This document shows, one piece after another, positions 26,505 to 36,200 of a stretch of DNA of 43,255 bases. The notes below the pieces were generated by a model that did not search any database, was not told the DNA's origin, and worked only from the letters and a program-made list of their open reading frames with translations. The translations under genes and the position numbers were made by a program. The DNA is from Chrysochromulina tobinii (taxonomy: Eukaryota; Haptophyta; Prymnesiales; Chrysochromulinaceae), in contig JWZX01002618.1 of the NCBI GenBank assembly GCA_001275005.1, positions 1 to 43,255 of the forward strand. Direction: 5' to 3'. Numbering within the stretch: the stretch's first letter is position 1; every line of letters begins with the position of its first letter.

Positions 26505-27608
26505 TCAAAAGAATTTGAGCGTCCGATCACCGTAGCCAAACTGGCCCTTGTGACGGTCGAAAAGATCTTCGAGCTCGCGCATGTACGTCGCGTGCCACTC
26601 TGCGACTTGCGCAGCTGTCGGGTTCTCTATCTTGGGGAGATGGAGCGCCTTGCCGAATACGGTGTGCAGAGGCACGTCACGCCGTGGCAGCAGAGGAAAG
26701 AACCAAGTACCCCAGAAGATAGGCAGCACGAAGCCAAACGTCTTTACAAGCCACAGGTTGAGTGGGCGGAGCGCCGAGACGCTCTTGTACAGGTCGCTCT
26801 CGCCAAACGTGAACGCGATCACGAGCGTATATCCGTGCTGCAGCGCGTACTTGAGGAAGCCGGCGCGCTTCTTGAGGTACAGGTTCTCGCGCCCATTCTG
26901 GTGCAGGGCCACCTCCTCACTGCCGCCGGGGATGATGCCAAACGTCGTCCGGGTGCTGAGCAGATGGTGCACGCCCTCTTTGGTTGCGGGCACGCAGCAC
27001 CCGAAGGCAAGCAGGATGTGCCGAAGCACCTGCCAAATGAGGCAGGCACTCAGCATGCAATGAGGGAGGCACTCGGCATGCAAAATGAGGAGGCACTCGG
27101 CATGCAATCTCACCGGGATTTTGAAGAGGACGGGAGCTTGGACGCCCGAGACGCTCGCATTGAGCGGCAGCCATGGGGGCAGGTACGTTGCATTGTCTTG
27201 GGCGCGTGCCCGAACGGCGCCGTTGAGCGAGAAGCCACACGGAATCAGCCCGTGCGGGTGGTAGCACACCATGATGCTCTCGTTGACCCGATCTTTGAGT
27301 TTCAGAACGTCTTCGGATGCCCACAAGGTAGAACCACCCTTGAGCCACCCGGCCTTGCTGAGGACGAAACGGCAGAAGCGCGGCGAGTACAGCGCTTCGT
27401 TTGGGACCAGGAAGGGGTATGCCACAGATGAAATAAGTATCAGCACCAGCCACGAAGGCAGATAGAAGGCGGCGACCCCTAGCAACAAGGGCGAGAGCGG
27501 TCCGACGAATTGGCCCAAGCCCCAAACGACTGTGAACGCGAGCGCACCCTGGAGTCGCGATAGAAAGGTGTCGCTGGCGCCAATCGTGTGGCAATGCGTC
27601 AGCGCCAT
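26505..27608 (-). CDS. Diacylglycerol/monoacylglycerol acyltransferase, DGAT2 family, two exons
   Basis: Start at 27608 (ATGGCG); the frame is open further upstream without an ATG. Exon 1 is 27608-27114, exon 2 is 27029-26505, 339 residues when spliced. Two hydrophobic segments near the N-terminus form the ER membrane hairpin. Family motifs: YHPHG (active-site block), GIIPGGSEE, the long block KKRAGFLKYALQHGYTLV and FTFGESDLY, and PLHTVFGKAL. Splicing gives LFKIP-VLRHILLAFG, which matches the family's IP-xLR-xxLLxxG segment with no gap, so I prefer the intron although its 84 bases are also open in frame. The enzyme esterifies diacylglycerol (or monoacylglycerol/wax alcohol) with acyl-CoA to make storage lipid in the ER. 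Substrate choice cannot be read from sequence. Divergent from the RING gene. Confidence 0.92.
   Translation of the reverse strand: MALTHCHTIGASDTFLSRLQGALAFTVVWGLGQFVGPLSPLLLGVAAFYLPSWLVLILISSVAYPFLVPNEALYSPRFCRFVLSKAGWLKGGSTLWASEDVLKLKDRVNESIMVCYHPHGLIPCGFSLNGAVRARAQDNATYLPPWLPLNASVSGVQAPVLFKIPVRLHAECLLILHAECLPHCMLSACLIWQVLRHILLAFGCCVPATKEGVHHLLSTRTTFGIIPGGSEEVALHQNGRENLYLKKRAGFLKYALQHGYTLVIAFTFGESDLYKSVSALRPLNLWLVKTFGFVLPIFWGTWFFPLLPRRDVPLHTVFGKALHLPKIENPTAAQVAEWHATYMRELEDLFDRHKGQFGYGDRTLKFF
27030..27113 (-). other. 84-nt intron of DGAT2 built of three tandem repeats
   Basis: 5' CCG|GTGAGA and 3' TTGGCAG|GTG on the minus strand. The interior is three 22-25-base copies of TTGCATGCCGAGTGCCTCC with small changes. 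Length is a multiple of three and there is no stop. Retention would insert 28 residues containing LHAEC twice and LSAC once. Confidence 0.8.
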
Positions 27609-28002
27609 CGGCGTGATCGGCAGTGCTCGGTGCTCGTGTGGGATGCTTCGCCAATCGCGTTCAGGTGTTAATACACACAACACGTAAACAACGGAGCCGT
27701 GAAGAGAATACAGCGTTCATTATGAATTCTCGAGTGCAATGTACATTCACAACACACCAACACGCACAGACCAAACTCAAACGCTTGTACACTAAGTACA
27801 CACAACGCGTAAGCAGCACAACCGCGTTCACAGCGCTATTTATGGCGTCGATAGCGACCTTGATGTACTGGGAAGGGAGCAACACCGCGTTCATCAAAGC
27901 CTCTTCAAGTCTTCATATTCCCCCCTCCCGCCGAGACGAGTCAAGTCAAGAATGTCAAGTCAAGTCTATATAAACAACAGACAACCTACGGAAGCCTATC
28001 GA

Positions 28003-28080
28003 ATGTGCTCCGGAAGCCAGCAGGGGAGGACGGGTGTCGATGGAGATGGCGGAGGGGGATCCATCCTTGACTTGACTTGA
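28003..28080 (+). promoter_or_regulatory. 25-codon upstream ORF in the RING 5' leader
   Basis: The first ATG after the TATA box opens a short Gly-rich frame that ends at TGA within the CTTGA repeat, 84 bases before the RING start. It could lower or regulate translation; there is no independent support. Confidence 0.4.
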
Positions 28081-28086
28081 CTTGTC
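28066..28086 (+). repeat. (CTTGA)3CTTGTC promoter repeat, copy 1
   Basis: Identical to 33190-33210 in the promoter of the giant EF-hand gene and inverted relative to the GTCAAGTCAAG repeats at 27940-27965. Confidence 0.8.
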
Positions 28087-28164
28087 CTCCCAGAGACCCG
28101 ACGATCCCGAGCCGCCCTGTCGGCTCGTCGGCCTTCGGCGTCCCCTGCGCTTCACGGCGTCCAC

Positions 28165-29043
28165 ATGACGCCGAAGCCGTACGAAGACGAGTCCTCAGAT
28201 GCCTTCGACGTCTTGGTCTCCGGTTACTACGAAGCCTCCTCTCGGTCCCAGAGAGCCTCCGAGCTTCTCGAGCTCGAAGGGCATCACTGTGTCACACTGC
28301 GCCTCAAGCAGGAACGTGACACTTGCCCGGTGTGCCACACCGCGTTCGAGGGCTTTCCTTCCACGCGGCGCCAGCTTTGGGACTGCAGCCATCACGTGTG
28401 CAACGAGTGCTGCTTCTCGATGCTCAAGGCCAGCCCGCGCTTCAGAGCTCACCTTACCATGGCCCATGAAGCTATGCGTTTCAACGGCTTTCAGTGCCCG
28501 ATGTGCCGTGCTCTACCGGACGTGACCGGGCGCGACGAGCACTACGATTGCTTGCTGCGACGCTTCTTCAAGACACTGCACCCACCGCTGCCCATCAGCG
28601 CTCGCGTCGGGCCCATCTTCGCCTCGACAGTGCCCGTCGGAGACTTGGACCTAGTCGCGCGCACGCTGATCGAGACTGTCCATCGCATCGAGGACTCTCA
28701 TGGTCTCCGCCGATCCCATGCCCTCCAGAGCATGGTTACATCTCTGCTTGCTCGGGCGAATCTCTCTGCCATCGTCTGCATTCAGGACGCCGCTGATCCT
28801 GACGACGATCTTCACGCGTCCTCCGAGTTCCTCAACGCAGTACTGCTCACGTCTGCCGCAGCGGTCCAGATGCAAGTGGCCATCTTGTCCGTCCACCCTG
28901 CTCTGAGCGCCACGAACTTTGATGCACACATGGTTGTCGTTGACAGTATCGAGCTCCACGGTGACGTCCGCCTCGCGGCGCCTGAGACGACGGGCGCTGC
29001 AGACTCCGAGAACGACTTCGAGGACGACCGTCGTGAGCGCTGA
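28165..29043 (+). CDS. RING-type zinc-finger protein, 292 aa
   Basis: ATG at 28165. Residues about 53-116 contain all eight RING-HC ligands in order: CPVC, then after 16 residues C-S-H-H-V-C-N-E-C, then CPMC. The loop before the last Cys pair is long, with KASPRFRAHLTMAHEAM. The remaining 170 residues are helical with no known domain, and the tail is acidic (DSENDFEDDRRER). RING-HC proteins usually act as E3 ubiquitin ligases that recruit an E2; the substrate is unknown. The gene has its own TATA box and a (CTTGA)n leader repeat. It is divergent from DGAT2 and convergent with the TSNAXIP1-like gene. Confidence 0.82.
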   Translation: MTPKPYEDESSDAFDVLVSGYYEASSRSQRASELLELEGHHCVTLRLKQERDTCPVCHTAFEGFPSTRRQLWDCSHHVCNECCFSMLKASPRFRAHLTMAHEAMRFNGFQCPMCRALPDVTGRDEHYDCLLRRFFKTLHPPLPISARVGPIFASTVPVGDLDLVARTLIETVHRIEDSHGLRRSHALQSMVTSLLARANLSAIVCIQDAADPDDDLHASSEFLNAVLLTSAAAVQMQVAILSVHPALSATNFDAHMVVVDSIELHGDVRLAAPETTGAADSENDFEDDRRER

Positions 29044-29648
29044 GTCCTGAGCGAGGACGTGCAGCCGCTCGTGGTGACTGGTGTCGTGGTGTATGTCTTG
29101 GCCAGACCAAGCGCAACGTAGCTGAGTAATGTAGCACCCGCAGCGGTGGTGCGTGTCTTGGGGTGAAACATGTCGCCTGAGCTGTGTGGCTGCGGCCTCA
29201 GAGGTGAGCGTGACCGAGCGCGAGCCGGTGCGGCGGTCTCGTGCGCCCTGCGCCGGCGGACTCCGACCGTCGAGTCAGTGCTCACTGCTGACACTCTGGC
29301 TGCGGGGGATTGCGGTGCGGAGTGGACGCGCGCTCGACGCTCGACGTGTGCGGTACCGCGTGCATGCGCGGGGGGCCGTCGCTTTGATGTTTGAGTCGGT
29401 CCGTGTCCGGGGAGCGGTCGGACACGACATTTAGATTAGTGATTACGCCGCCACCGCGGCCGCGCGGGCGCGGTACGAACGGAGGGATAACGAGCTCGCT
29501 GAACGCCCGGGAAACGGGCGGCGCGATCACCCGCACTGGCTGGGCGATTCCCAAGGTCACGTGCGAAACATTCTATATACGCGGGTTCGAGCTGGAGTCG
29601 TTATGAATCACCGCGGGAAGACGAGAGAACGGCCCGGCCACCGCGGTC
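29044..29648. other. Convergent intergenic region, no gene seen
   Basis: Between the stops of the RING and TSNAXIP1-like genes. A short direct repeat GTGGTG(T/C)(A/G)TGTCTTGG occurs at about 29087 and 29146. Otherwise GC-rich, with no coding pattern. Confidence 0.5.
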
Positions 29649-32600
29649 TCATTTCCACTCGGGTGCCATCAAAATGCCCTCTCGTGCGCCCCCGCCAGTG
29701 ACGGCTGCGGCCGCCTTCCGGACTCCTTCTTGGACCCAGTCCCGGGCTGGGTCCAAGAAGCCGTCGGGCGCAATGCGCGTATTGCGCGCGACCATCTCGG
29801 CAAAGGCGGCGGGGTCGACGGCGTCAGGCAGACTCGCCTTGAAGCGGTCGGCGAAGTTGCCACTCGCGACCGCTTTGAGCTCCACCTTGGAAGGCGGCGC
29901 CGTGCCGGCGCTCGAGCGCAGCCGCGCGGCCTCTCGGTCGAGGGCCTCCTGTCGCAGCACGTGTGAGCGCGCGAGGGCCTGCTCATAGAGCGGGATGAGC
30001 TGGTCGCGCGACGTTGTGAGCGCCGCTCGAGAGACGAGCTGCTTGAACTCGTTGAAGTCGAGCACGCCGTCGTCGTTCTCGTCGACGGCGCGGCAGAGCG
30101 CGAGCAGCTGCAGCTCGTCCGCCGCCACCTGCTCGTCACGCCGAGCGGTCCACGCATGCATGGCGAGCTCGAGCACGGTGTCCAAGCGCACGAGCTTGCG
30201 CGCGGCACGCTCGGCGATCATCGCAGCGCGCCGCTGCTCCGCCTGGACAGCCCCAAACGCTGCAGCCTCGAGATGCAGCAGCGCATCAACCGCTTCGTCG
30301 TCGTGTGTGCGCGACAATGTGGCGGCGGCGGGTACGGCGGGTGGCGCGCCGGGCGCTGACGACGTGCGCGGCGGCGGCTCGCCGCCCCAGTCGAAGGCGT
30401 GGGCTTCGATCGCGGCGGCGAGCGACGCGCGTGCGACTGCTGCATCAGGCACGGCGATCGGAAGGAGATCGTGCACGGAGGTGAGCGGGAGATTGTAGCT
30501 CGGGTCGACGAGATTCTGGCGCATCCGCTCCTTGGGCACGCACAGCGACAGGAGCGCGAAAAAGAACTTTTGCTTCGGCTCGGACCAGGGCTGTTCGCGC
30601 GGCCCGAGCCCAATCATCTCGGCGGCGAGGCGCAATCTCGGGCAGATCTCGTCGAGCTCGAGCTCCGCGTTGAGAGACACGATCAGGTCGGCGAGCGCGC
30701 GCTGTGCGAGCGGCTTGAGCCCATGCTGACGCAGCAGCTGCTCCCACAGCAGCTCGGCAACGTCCAGGTGCGCCCCCTGCGCCACCTCGCCCATTCGCTC
30801 GGTCACCACCTCTGTCCACAGCGCGGCTGTCGTATCGAGCAGCTCCTGCGTAGATAGGTGCCACTCGGCCTTGCCCGGCTTGGCAGCGCTCGCCGTGCGC
30901 GCGGCTGGCACGGCGACGCTGCCGACGCCCCCAACGGCCCCCTTGCGCACTGAGCGAAGGTTTTGCAGCACGGAGTGCGAAGGGAGCAGCGCATCAGCCT
31001 TGCGGCGCTCGCGCAGCTGGCGCCCCTCGAGGGTCTCTGCGCGGGTGTCCTCGAATCGGCGGACCGAGAGCGGCGGCGCCGAGCGGCCCGCCGAGAGCTT
31101 CTCCCCTTGCACCGCGTGCAGCAGCTCGCGTGGCATGATCCAAAGGCGCGCGCAGTCGCAGGTGAGCTTGAGCCCCCCTGCGGGCTCCTGCAACGGGTCG
31201 TCCTCTGGCTCGAGCGCGTGCAGCTGCAGCCGGCTTGCATGCATCTTGGGCACACGCCCTTCGCGCAGCAGCCCGCGCGCAACCGTCGAGTGGTGCCGCC
31301 GGTTGGCGATCACTCCCGCGAGTAACGGATCGTCGCGGAGCGCTTCATCCTCAATCAAATAGATGTGCTCGAGAGCACGCTCGAGCTGAAGGGCGTCCAC
31401 CACTCCACTCGTGAGCACTCGATTGCCCGCGAGCTTCTGTGCCTTTGGCGGGAGCGCTTCGAGGATCGTCATCAGCCGGTCGGCGGCGTTGGCGCCCCAG
31501 ATTTCGCCGAGCAGCTCGAGCAGCCCGTCGCAGTGCGCGAGCTGCTGGAGGTCAAAGTGCGCGAGAGTTTTCATCAGCTCCGGATCAGTGAGCTCGTCGT
31601 CCCCGCCCGCCATCCGCGGGTCTCTCATCAAGCGCGCGCCCGCGACGCCCTTGGTGGCGTCCTTGGCGTCCTTGGCGCGCTTGGGCCTCGGCGGCGCCGA
31701 CTGAAGGACGACCCTCGCGAGGCCGAGGCGCTCATCCTCGGATAACCCCACAGCCTCGAGGAGCGCCCTAATGAGCGCCTCTCTGGAGGCCGCACCGAGG
31801 CCGAGGGCGAGCGGCTCGAGCGTCGAGTGGAGCTCGATGTCGGAGAGGGTCTTGCAGGCGTCCTCGAGAAAGTTGCACCGTTCGGGGGCGCCCATCTTGC
31901 GCGTGATTGCCATGGCGATCGGCGCGTGTTCGTCGGGTCGACGGCTATCACAAGCGGTCCGGAGCACTGCGCAGAGCTGCTCGACGCTCAACATACTCAC
32001 GAGCTCAGCTGCCGTCTCCTCGAGCATTTCCGGCGTCGTGCAGAGGCGCTCGATGGCGCGCAGCATGCGGCTGACCTTGCTTCGCTCATTGTCGAGCGCC
32101 TTGGCCACGAGGCCCCAGCCCACGCGCTGTGGCGAACTGTTCGCCGCAGCACCACCGCAGCTATTCACAGCACCGCAGCTATTCACAGCACCGCCACCGC
32201 CGCCGCCGCTCCCAAAAAGGCCGCTAGGCAGAGCAGTGCCGCCGGCTTTGCCAGTCGGCGAGCCCTTCGCAGTCGCCGAACCCTTGGCACTCGGGCCGTC
32301 GCCCTCGATGAGCAGACTCGCGTCGTCCTTGAGCAACGCGATCTCCTGCTTGGCTGCGTCGAGCCGGCTGCGCAGCTCGTCGATTTGCCCCTGGAGCGAA
32401 GCGATTTGCCGGTCGTGCTCGGCGAGGTACTCGCGGTGCGCGTGTGCGTGCTCGGTCGCGCCTCCGCGCACCTTGCGCTGCAGCGCCCTGATCTGCTCCT
32501 CATACGCGCGCTTGATCGCGCTCAGAACCGGCGCGGCCGCGTCGAAGCGCGCGATGAAGAGCTCGAGTGCGGCGCGGTGCGGCTCGAGGCGCACCTCGGA

Positions 32601-33080
32601 GGACGCGCTCGCAGCGTCGAGGCACTCGAGCTCGTCCCTGAGAAACTGATCGACCTCAGCGAGCGGATGGGAGGGTAACGTGTGCACACTCCTGCCTTTG
32701 CCGCCCTTGCTGCCACTGCCCTTGCCGCCGCCTCCAGGTGCTGGTGGCAGCCCGCGCGCTCTGTGAGGCATCTTGGGCAGAAAGGAGCTCGGCGGCAGCG
32801 CCGACAATGGTGGAGCCAGTATCGCGTCGTCTCCCGGTGCTCCCATCTGAGACGACGACAGCTGTGCCGCAGGCATTGTGCGGTGGATTGGTACGGACGC
32901 CGAGGTGCGTAGGGGCCCTCGCCGCATTGGCAATGGAGCGGCCGCATCGCTGCTCGAATCGGCGACGAGTGTAAGTCTCGTGCGCACAGCCTCCACTTCG
33001 CCCGTCTGTCGCAGCCCGCCAGCTATCGCGCCCAACATTGTCGCGGGACGAAACGATTGACGAACCGCGAAGACTGCCAT
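29649..33080 (-). CDS. TSNAXIP1-like coiled-coil protein with one EF-hand, 1143 aa
   Basis: ATGGCA start at 33080, no introns. Residues about 140-255 match the N-terminal domain of translin-associated factor X-interacting protein 1: FLRDELECL, then ALELFIARFD, VLSAIKRAYEEQI, then a long coiled coil with DRQIASLQGQIDEL. TSNAXIP1-type proteins are associated with cilia and sperm flagella. The middle (about 300-900) is helical with Ala/Arg/Leu repeats and no named domain. One canonical EF-hand loop is at residues 1000-1011 (DENDDGVLDFNE), with acidic ligands at positions 1, 3, 5, 9 and 12, so Ca2+ binding is likely. A Gly-rich low-complexity stretch (AVNSCGAVNSCG) comes from an 18-base repeat near 32150-32196. 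It shares a 202-bp promoter with the giant EF-hand gene, which suggests joint expression. A ciliary role is inferred. Confidence 0.72.
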   Translation of the reverse strand: MAVFAVRQSFRPATMLGAIAGGLRQTGEVEAVRTRLTLVADSSSDAAAPLPMRRGPLRTSASVPIHRTMPAAQLSSSQMGAPGDDAILAPPLSALPPSSFLPKMPHRARGLPPAPGGGGKGSGSKGGKGRSVHTLPSHPLAEVDQFLRDELECLDAASASSEVRLEPHRAALELFIARFDAAAPVLSAIKRAYEEQIRALQRKVRGGATEHAHAHREYLAEHDRQIASLQGQIDELRSRLDAAKQEIALLKDDASLLIEGDGPSAKGSATAKGSPTGKAGGTALPSGLFGSGGGGGGAVNSCGAVNSCGGAAANSSPQRVGWGLVAKALDNERSKVSRMLRAIERLCTTPEMLEETAAELVSMLSVEQLCAVLRTACDSRRPDEHAPIAMAITRKMGAPERCNFLEDACKTLSDIELHSTLEPLALGLGAASREALIRALLEAVGLSEDERLGLARVVLQSAPPRPKRAKDAKDATKGVAGARLMRDPRMAGGDDELTDPELMKTLAHFDLQQLAHCDGLLELLGEIWGANAADRLMTILEALPPKAQKLAGNRVLTSGVVDALQLERALEHIYLIEDEALRDDPLLAGVIANRRHHSTVARGLLREGRVPKMHASRLQLHALEPEDDPLQEPAGGLKLTCDCARLWIMPRELLHAVQGEKLSAGRSAPPLSVRRFEDTRAETLEGRQLRERRKADALLPSHSVLQNLRSVRKGAVGGVGSVAVPAARTASAAKPGKAEWHLSTQELLDTTAALWTEVVTERMGEVAQGAHLDVAELLWEQLLRQHGLKPLAQRALADLIVSLNAELELDEICPRLRLAAEMIGLGPREQPWSEPKQKFFFALLSLCVPKERMRQNLVDPSYNLPLTSVHDLLPIAVPDAAVARASLAAAIEAHAFDWGGEPPPRTSSAPGAPPAVPAAATLSRTHDDEAVDALLHLEAAAFGAVQAEQRRAAMIAERAARKLVRLDTVLELAMHAWTARRDEQVAADELQLLALCRAVDENDDGVLDFNEFKQLVSRAALTTSRDQLIPLYEQALARSHVLRQEALDREAARLRSSAGTAPPSKVELKAVASGNFADRFKASLPDAVDPAAFAEMVARNTRIAPDGFLDPARDWVQEGVRKAAAAVTGGGAREGILMAPEWK

Positions 33081-33282
33081 CTAAGGAAGACGGGCCCGCG
33101 CGCGGCGCCGCGCGCCTCCGATGTCGATGTGTATGGGGTTTCGGAAACTGTGAAACAATTCAGGCCGTTGCTGTGAATATCCCACATGACTTGACTTGAC
33201 TTGACTTGTCTTGACGCAACGTGCATGGGCTTCTATTGTTTGGGAGGCCGTCCACAGCGCGTCCGTGGAGGGCCGCCTCTCG
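33081..33282. promoter_or_regulatory. Bidirectional promoter with (CTTGA)n repeat
   Basis: 202 bases between the two ATG codons. The run GA(CTTGA)3CTTGTCTTGAC lies at about 33188-33215, 70 bases before the giant gene's ATG. A GC-palindromic block (CGCGCGGCGCCGCGCG, about 33100-33116) lies near the other start. No TATA box. Confidence 0.65.
33190..33210 (+). repeat. (CTTGA)3CTTGTC promoter repeat, copy 2
   Basis: Same 21 bases in the same orientation relative to the downstream gene as 28066-28086, 5.1 kb away. Confidence 0.8.
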
Positions 33283-36200
33283 ATGCCGGCCGGCGACTGG
33301 AACCTGCAGCCGGTGAGAGCCGCGTACGCGCCGACGCCGCACAGTCGTCCGCCGGGCGATTGGGAGGATGAGGAAGAAGACGAGGGCGAGGACGAGGACG
33401 AGCTCGGCCAGGACGAGGAGGAGATGGGCGAAGAAGACGAGGAGGAGGATCAGGAGGACGAGGAGGATGAAGAGGAGGAGGAGGCGCGGCTCGCCAACTC
33501 GGTGAGCGCCATTGTGCAGCGCCTGCGCTCTGTGCTCGCTGCCAACCACAGCCGCGTCATCGACCTCTTCCGCCAATGGGACCGGAACGGTGACGGCACG
33601 TGCACCAAGGTGGAGGTGCGCCGCGCGTTGGCCGTGCTGGGCCAGGACGTGCCCATGGCAGAAGTGGACGTTCTCTTCCGCAGCCTTGACGCCGACGGAT
33701 CGGGAAGCATCGAGTATAGGGAGCTCCATCGCATGCTCCGGCGGCAGGCCGAGGCTGCGCAGAATGTCGACCGCAGCGCAGCCGAGGTGGTGGCCGCCCG
33801 CAGGCAGCAGGAGCAGCAGCGGCAGGAGCAGCAGCGGCAGGAGCAGCAGCGACAGGAGCGGCGACAGCAGCAGCAGCAGCCGCCGCAGCAGCAGGATCGC
33901 AAAACGCTATCGAAAGCGGAGCTGGAACGCAAAATGCAGGCGCGACGTGCCTTCATCCGAAGCCTCGTGCCGCCGTTTGAAGACATGACGACGGTCCAGG
34001 AGCAGGCCGCCGTCGAGCTCGCCGAGGAGGAGCTCGCGGAGAAGGAGGAGGAGGAGCTAGCAGCGGCGGAGGCGGCCGAAGCGGAGGCGGCCGAACTCTC
34101 AGAGCTCGAGAAGGCGATCGCGGAGCTTGATGCTGTGGATGCTGCCTACGCCGCCTCGCAGAACGGCAAGGACAAGGAGGAGGAGGAGGAGGCTGAGGAA
34201 GAGGAGGAGGCTGAGGAAGCTGAGGAGGCTGAGGAGGAGGAGGAGGAGGAAGACCAGGACCAGGACCAGGACCAGGACGAAGACCAGGATCAGGACCAGG
34301 ACCAGGAGGAGGAGGAGCTCGCGGCGGCGTTCATGCGCGAGGCGCTGTACGGCACTCCCGCCAAGAAGCCGAGCTCTCCGCCGCCGCGCGATGCCTTCCT
34401 GGAGAAGCTCGAGGCGGTGGAGGCCAAGAAGGCCAAGAAGGGTCTCAAACCGTCCCCTCCCAAGCCGACACCTGCCGCGCCTGCAGCTGCCGAGCCCGTC
34501 AAGGCGTACGACTGGCACGAGGACGAGGACGATGTCGATGTGGAGGCGTGGGAGGCGGAGGCGCAGCAGCGGGCGGCGGAGGCGCAGCAGCGGGCGGCGG
34601 AGGCGCCGCCTCGCGCCACGTCGCCGTCGCCCCCCCCTGCGTCGTTGACGACGTCGCCACAGTTCAGATCGAAGGCCAAGTCCCTCGGCTTCGAGGAGAG
34701 CAACGCGACCGAAGTTTTCGCCTCCTCCTCCCCTATTCGGCCGAGGCCGCGGCCAGCCTCGGCCGAGCTGGTTGGAGCGATCGAACGGTCTCGTGCAGCG
34801 ACGCCACAGATGGTCCAAAGTGAGGGCTCGTCGTTCCAGTCGAAGGTCCACAGCGTGGGCTCGTCGTCCCAGTCGAAGCCCGAGTCCATCGGGCGTGTGT
34901 CGGTCGCTCCCCCAGCCGCTCCCGCGCCTCAGCAGCTGATGCCAACGGCGCAGCCACAGAGTACCTTGCAGCACAAGGTCATCGGTGCACGGCCAGCCGC
35001 AGCGGCGCCGATGCTTTGGGCCAGCGATGACGAGGCCCCCAGTTGGAGGGTGCCGCAGGAGGTGCTGCACGAAGCCGTTCGAGCGCTCCAGCCGTACTCA
35101 GAGTACCTTTCAGTCACCTTTGGGGCGTACGCCGTCGATGCCGTCGATGCCGTCGCCAACACGCGCACGGTGTGGCAGCAGATGGGAGCGCGCGAGGTGC
35201 CCGTGCTGAGCGCAGCGGCCTTCTTGGCGCTGCTGCGCGACCACCGTGTGCAGCGCCGCGTGCTCGTGCGCGTGAGCAGCCGCGATGGGCTCGGCGGACG
35301 CGTGCACCGCGCTGCGCTCGAGACGAACGCAGCCCTGCATGCCTTTTACGCCGCGTCGGGCGAGACGGACGTTCAGGGTTGCGTCGACGACTGGCGAGAG
35401 GAAGAGGAAGAGGACACCGACTTGCTTCACAGCCTCGACGGCATGCAGTTCCTCGAAGCGCTCGCGCGCTGCGGGCTGCACAAGTACAAGGACGCGTCCT
35501 TTCTCGCGCCCGGTGCGAGAGCCGAGGGGGCCGCGCTCAATCTGCTCGGCCTCGCTGACGAGGAGGGCGTGCTCAACTTTGGCGCGAGAAGCTTCAAGCC
35601 CGCGCGCTTTGATTTCCTTAAGGTGCCGAGGCTGGAAGGGGAGAATGACGCGCGTCGCGCACTCTGGCGGCAGCTATGGCCACGCATTGACCTGGCCATG
35701 ATCGATGACTTCCCTGCGTGGGAGCGCCCCGTGCACGATCTGCTCCAAGGCAACCTCTCGGCGCTCGCCGCTGTCTTTTTGGGCTACGCGCCCATGGGCG
35801 AGAAGGACTGGCTGCAGCTGCTCAGGGATGCGTGCCCAGGTACGGAGGGGCTGCCCGGATCGGCGGTCTTCCGCGCCGTTGTGCCGGCCGGCAGGACGCT
35901 CTCGTTCCATCGCTTCTTGCTCGCGCTCTGCCTCATGGCCGAACATCTCGCCAATCCCCACAAGCGATACCAGATCGAGTGGGCACCTGTGCTTACGAAG
36001 GGAGCTGCTGCTGCTGCTGCCGCCGCCGCCGCCAAAGCAGACGAGGTGGCCTCCGAGCCCAAGCCGAAACCCGCCAAGAAGACGCTCGGCACGCCGACAA
36101 CCGCCAAGTCAAAGCCAGAGGCCCTTGTGGAGGCGCTCGATGGCTTCCTGCAACAGAATCTGCTCACGCCTGGTAAATGCAAGCGCTCGCCGGTGCTCAC

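Larger units (their letters stand above)
27609..28164. promoter_or_regulatory. Bidirectional promoter DGAT2 / RING with TATA box and TCAAG repeats
   Basis: 556 bases between starts. The left part contains a diverged repeat (ACACACAACACGTAAACAAC at 27671; ACACACAACGCGTAAGCAGC at about 27800) and three CGTTCA-type strings. Near the RING gene are GTCAAGTCAAG twice (27940-27965), then TATATAAA (27967-27974), then an inverted (CTTGA)3CTTGTC run (28066-28086). TATA to ATG is about 190 bases. Confidence 0.65.

Noticed and set aside
26469-27431. Plus-strand 320-codon frame opposite DGAT2
   Set aside because: Antisense shadow of a firmly identified DGAT2 gene; no known protein features.
28447-28990. 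A domain assignment for the C-terminal half of the RING protein
   Set aside because: Helical, with no motif I can match; left unnamed.
29575-29600. tRNA-like GGTTCGA string (GGGTTCGAGCTGG)
   Set aside because: The flanking bases do not form a T-arm stem and no matching D or anticodon arm or acceptor is present.
34099-35070. Minus-strand Leu/Arg-rich frame opposite the acidic repeats
   Set aside because: Mirror of the GAG/GAC repeats of the giant gene; no independent support.
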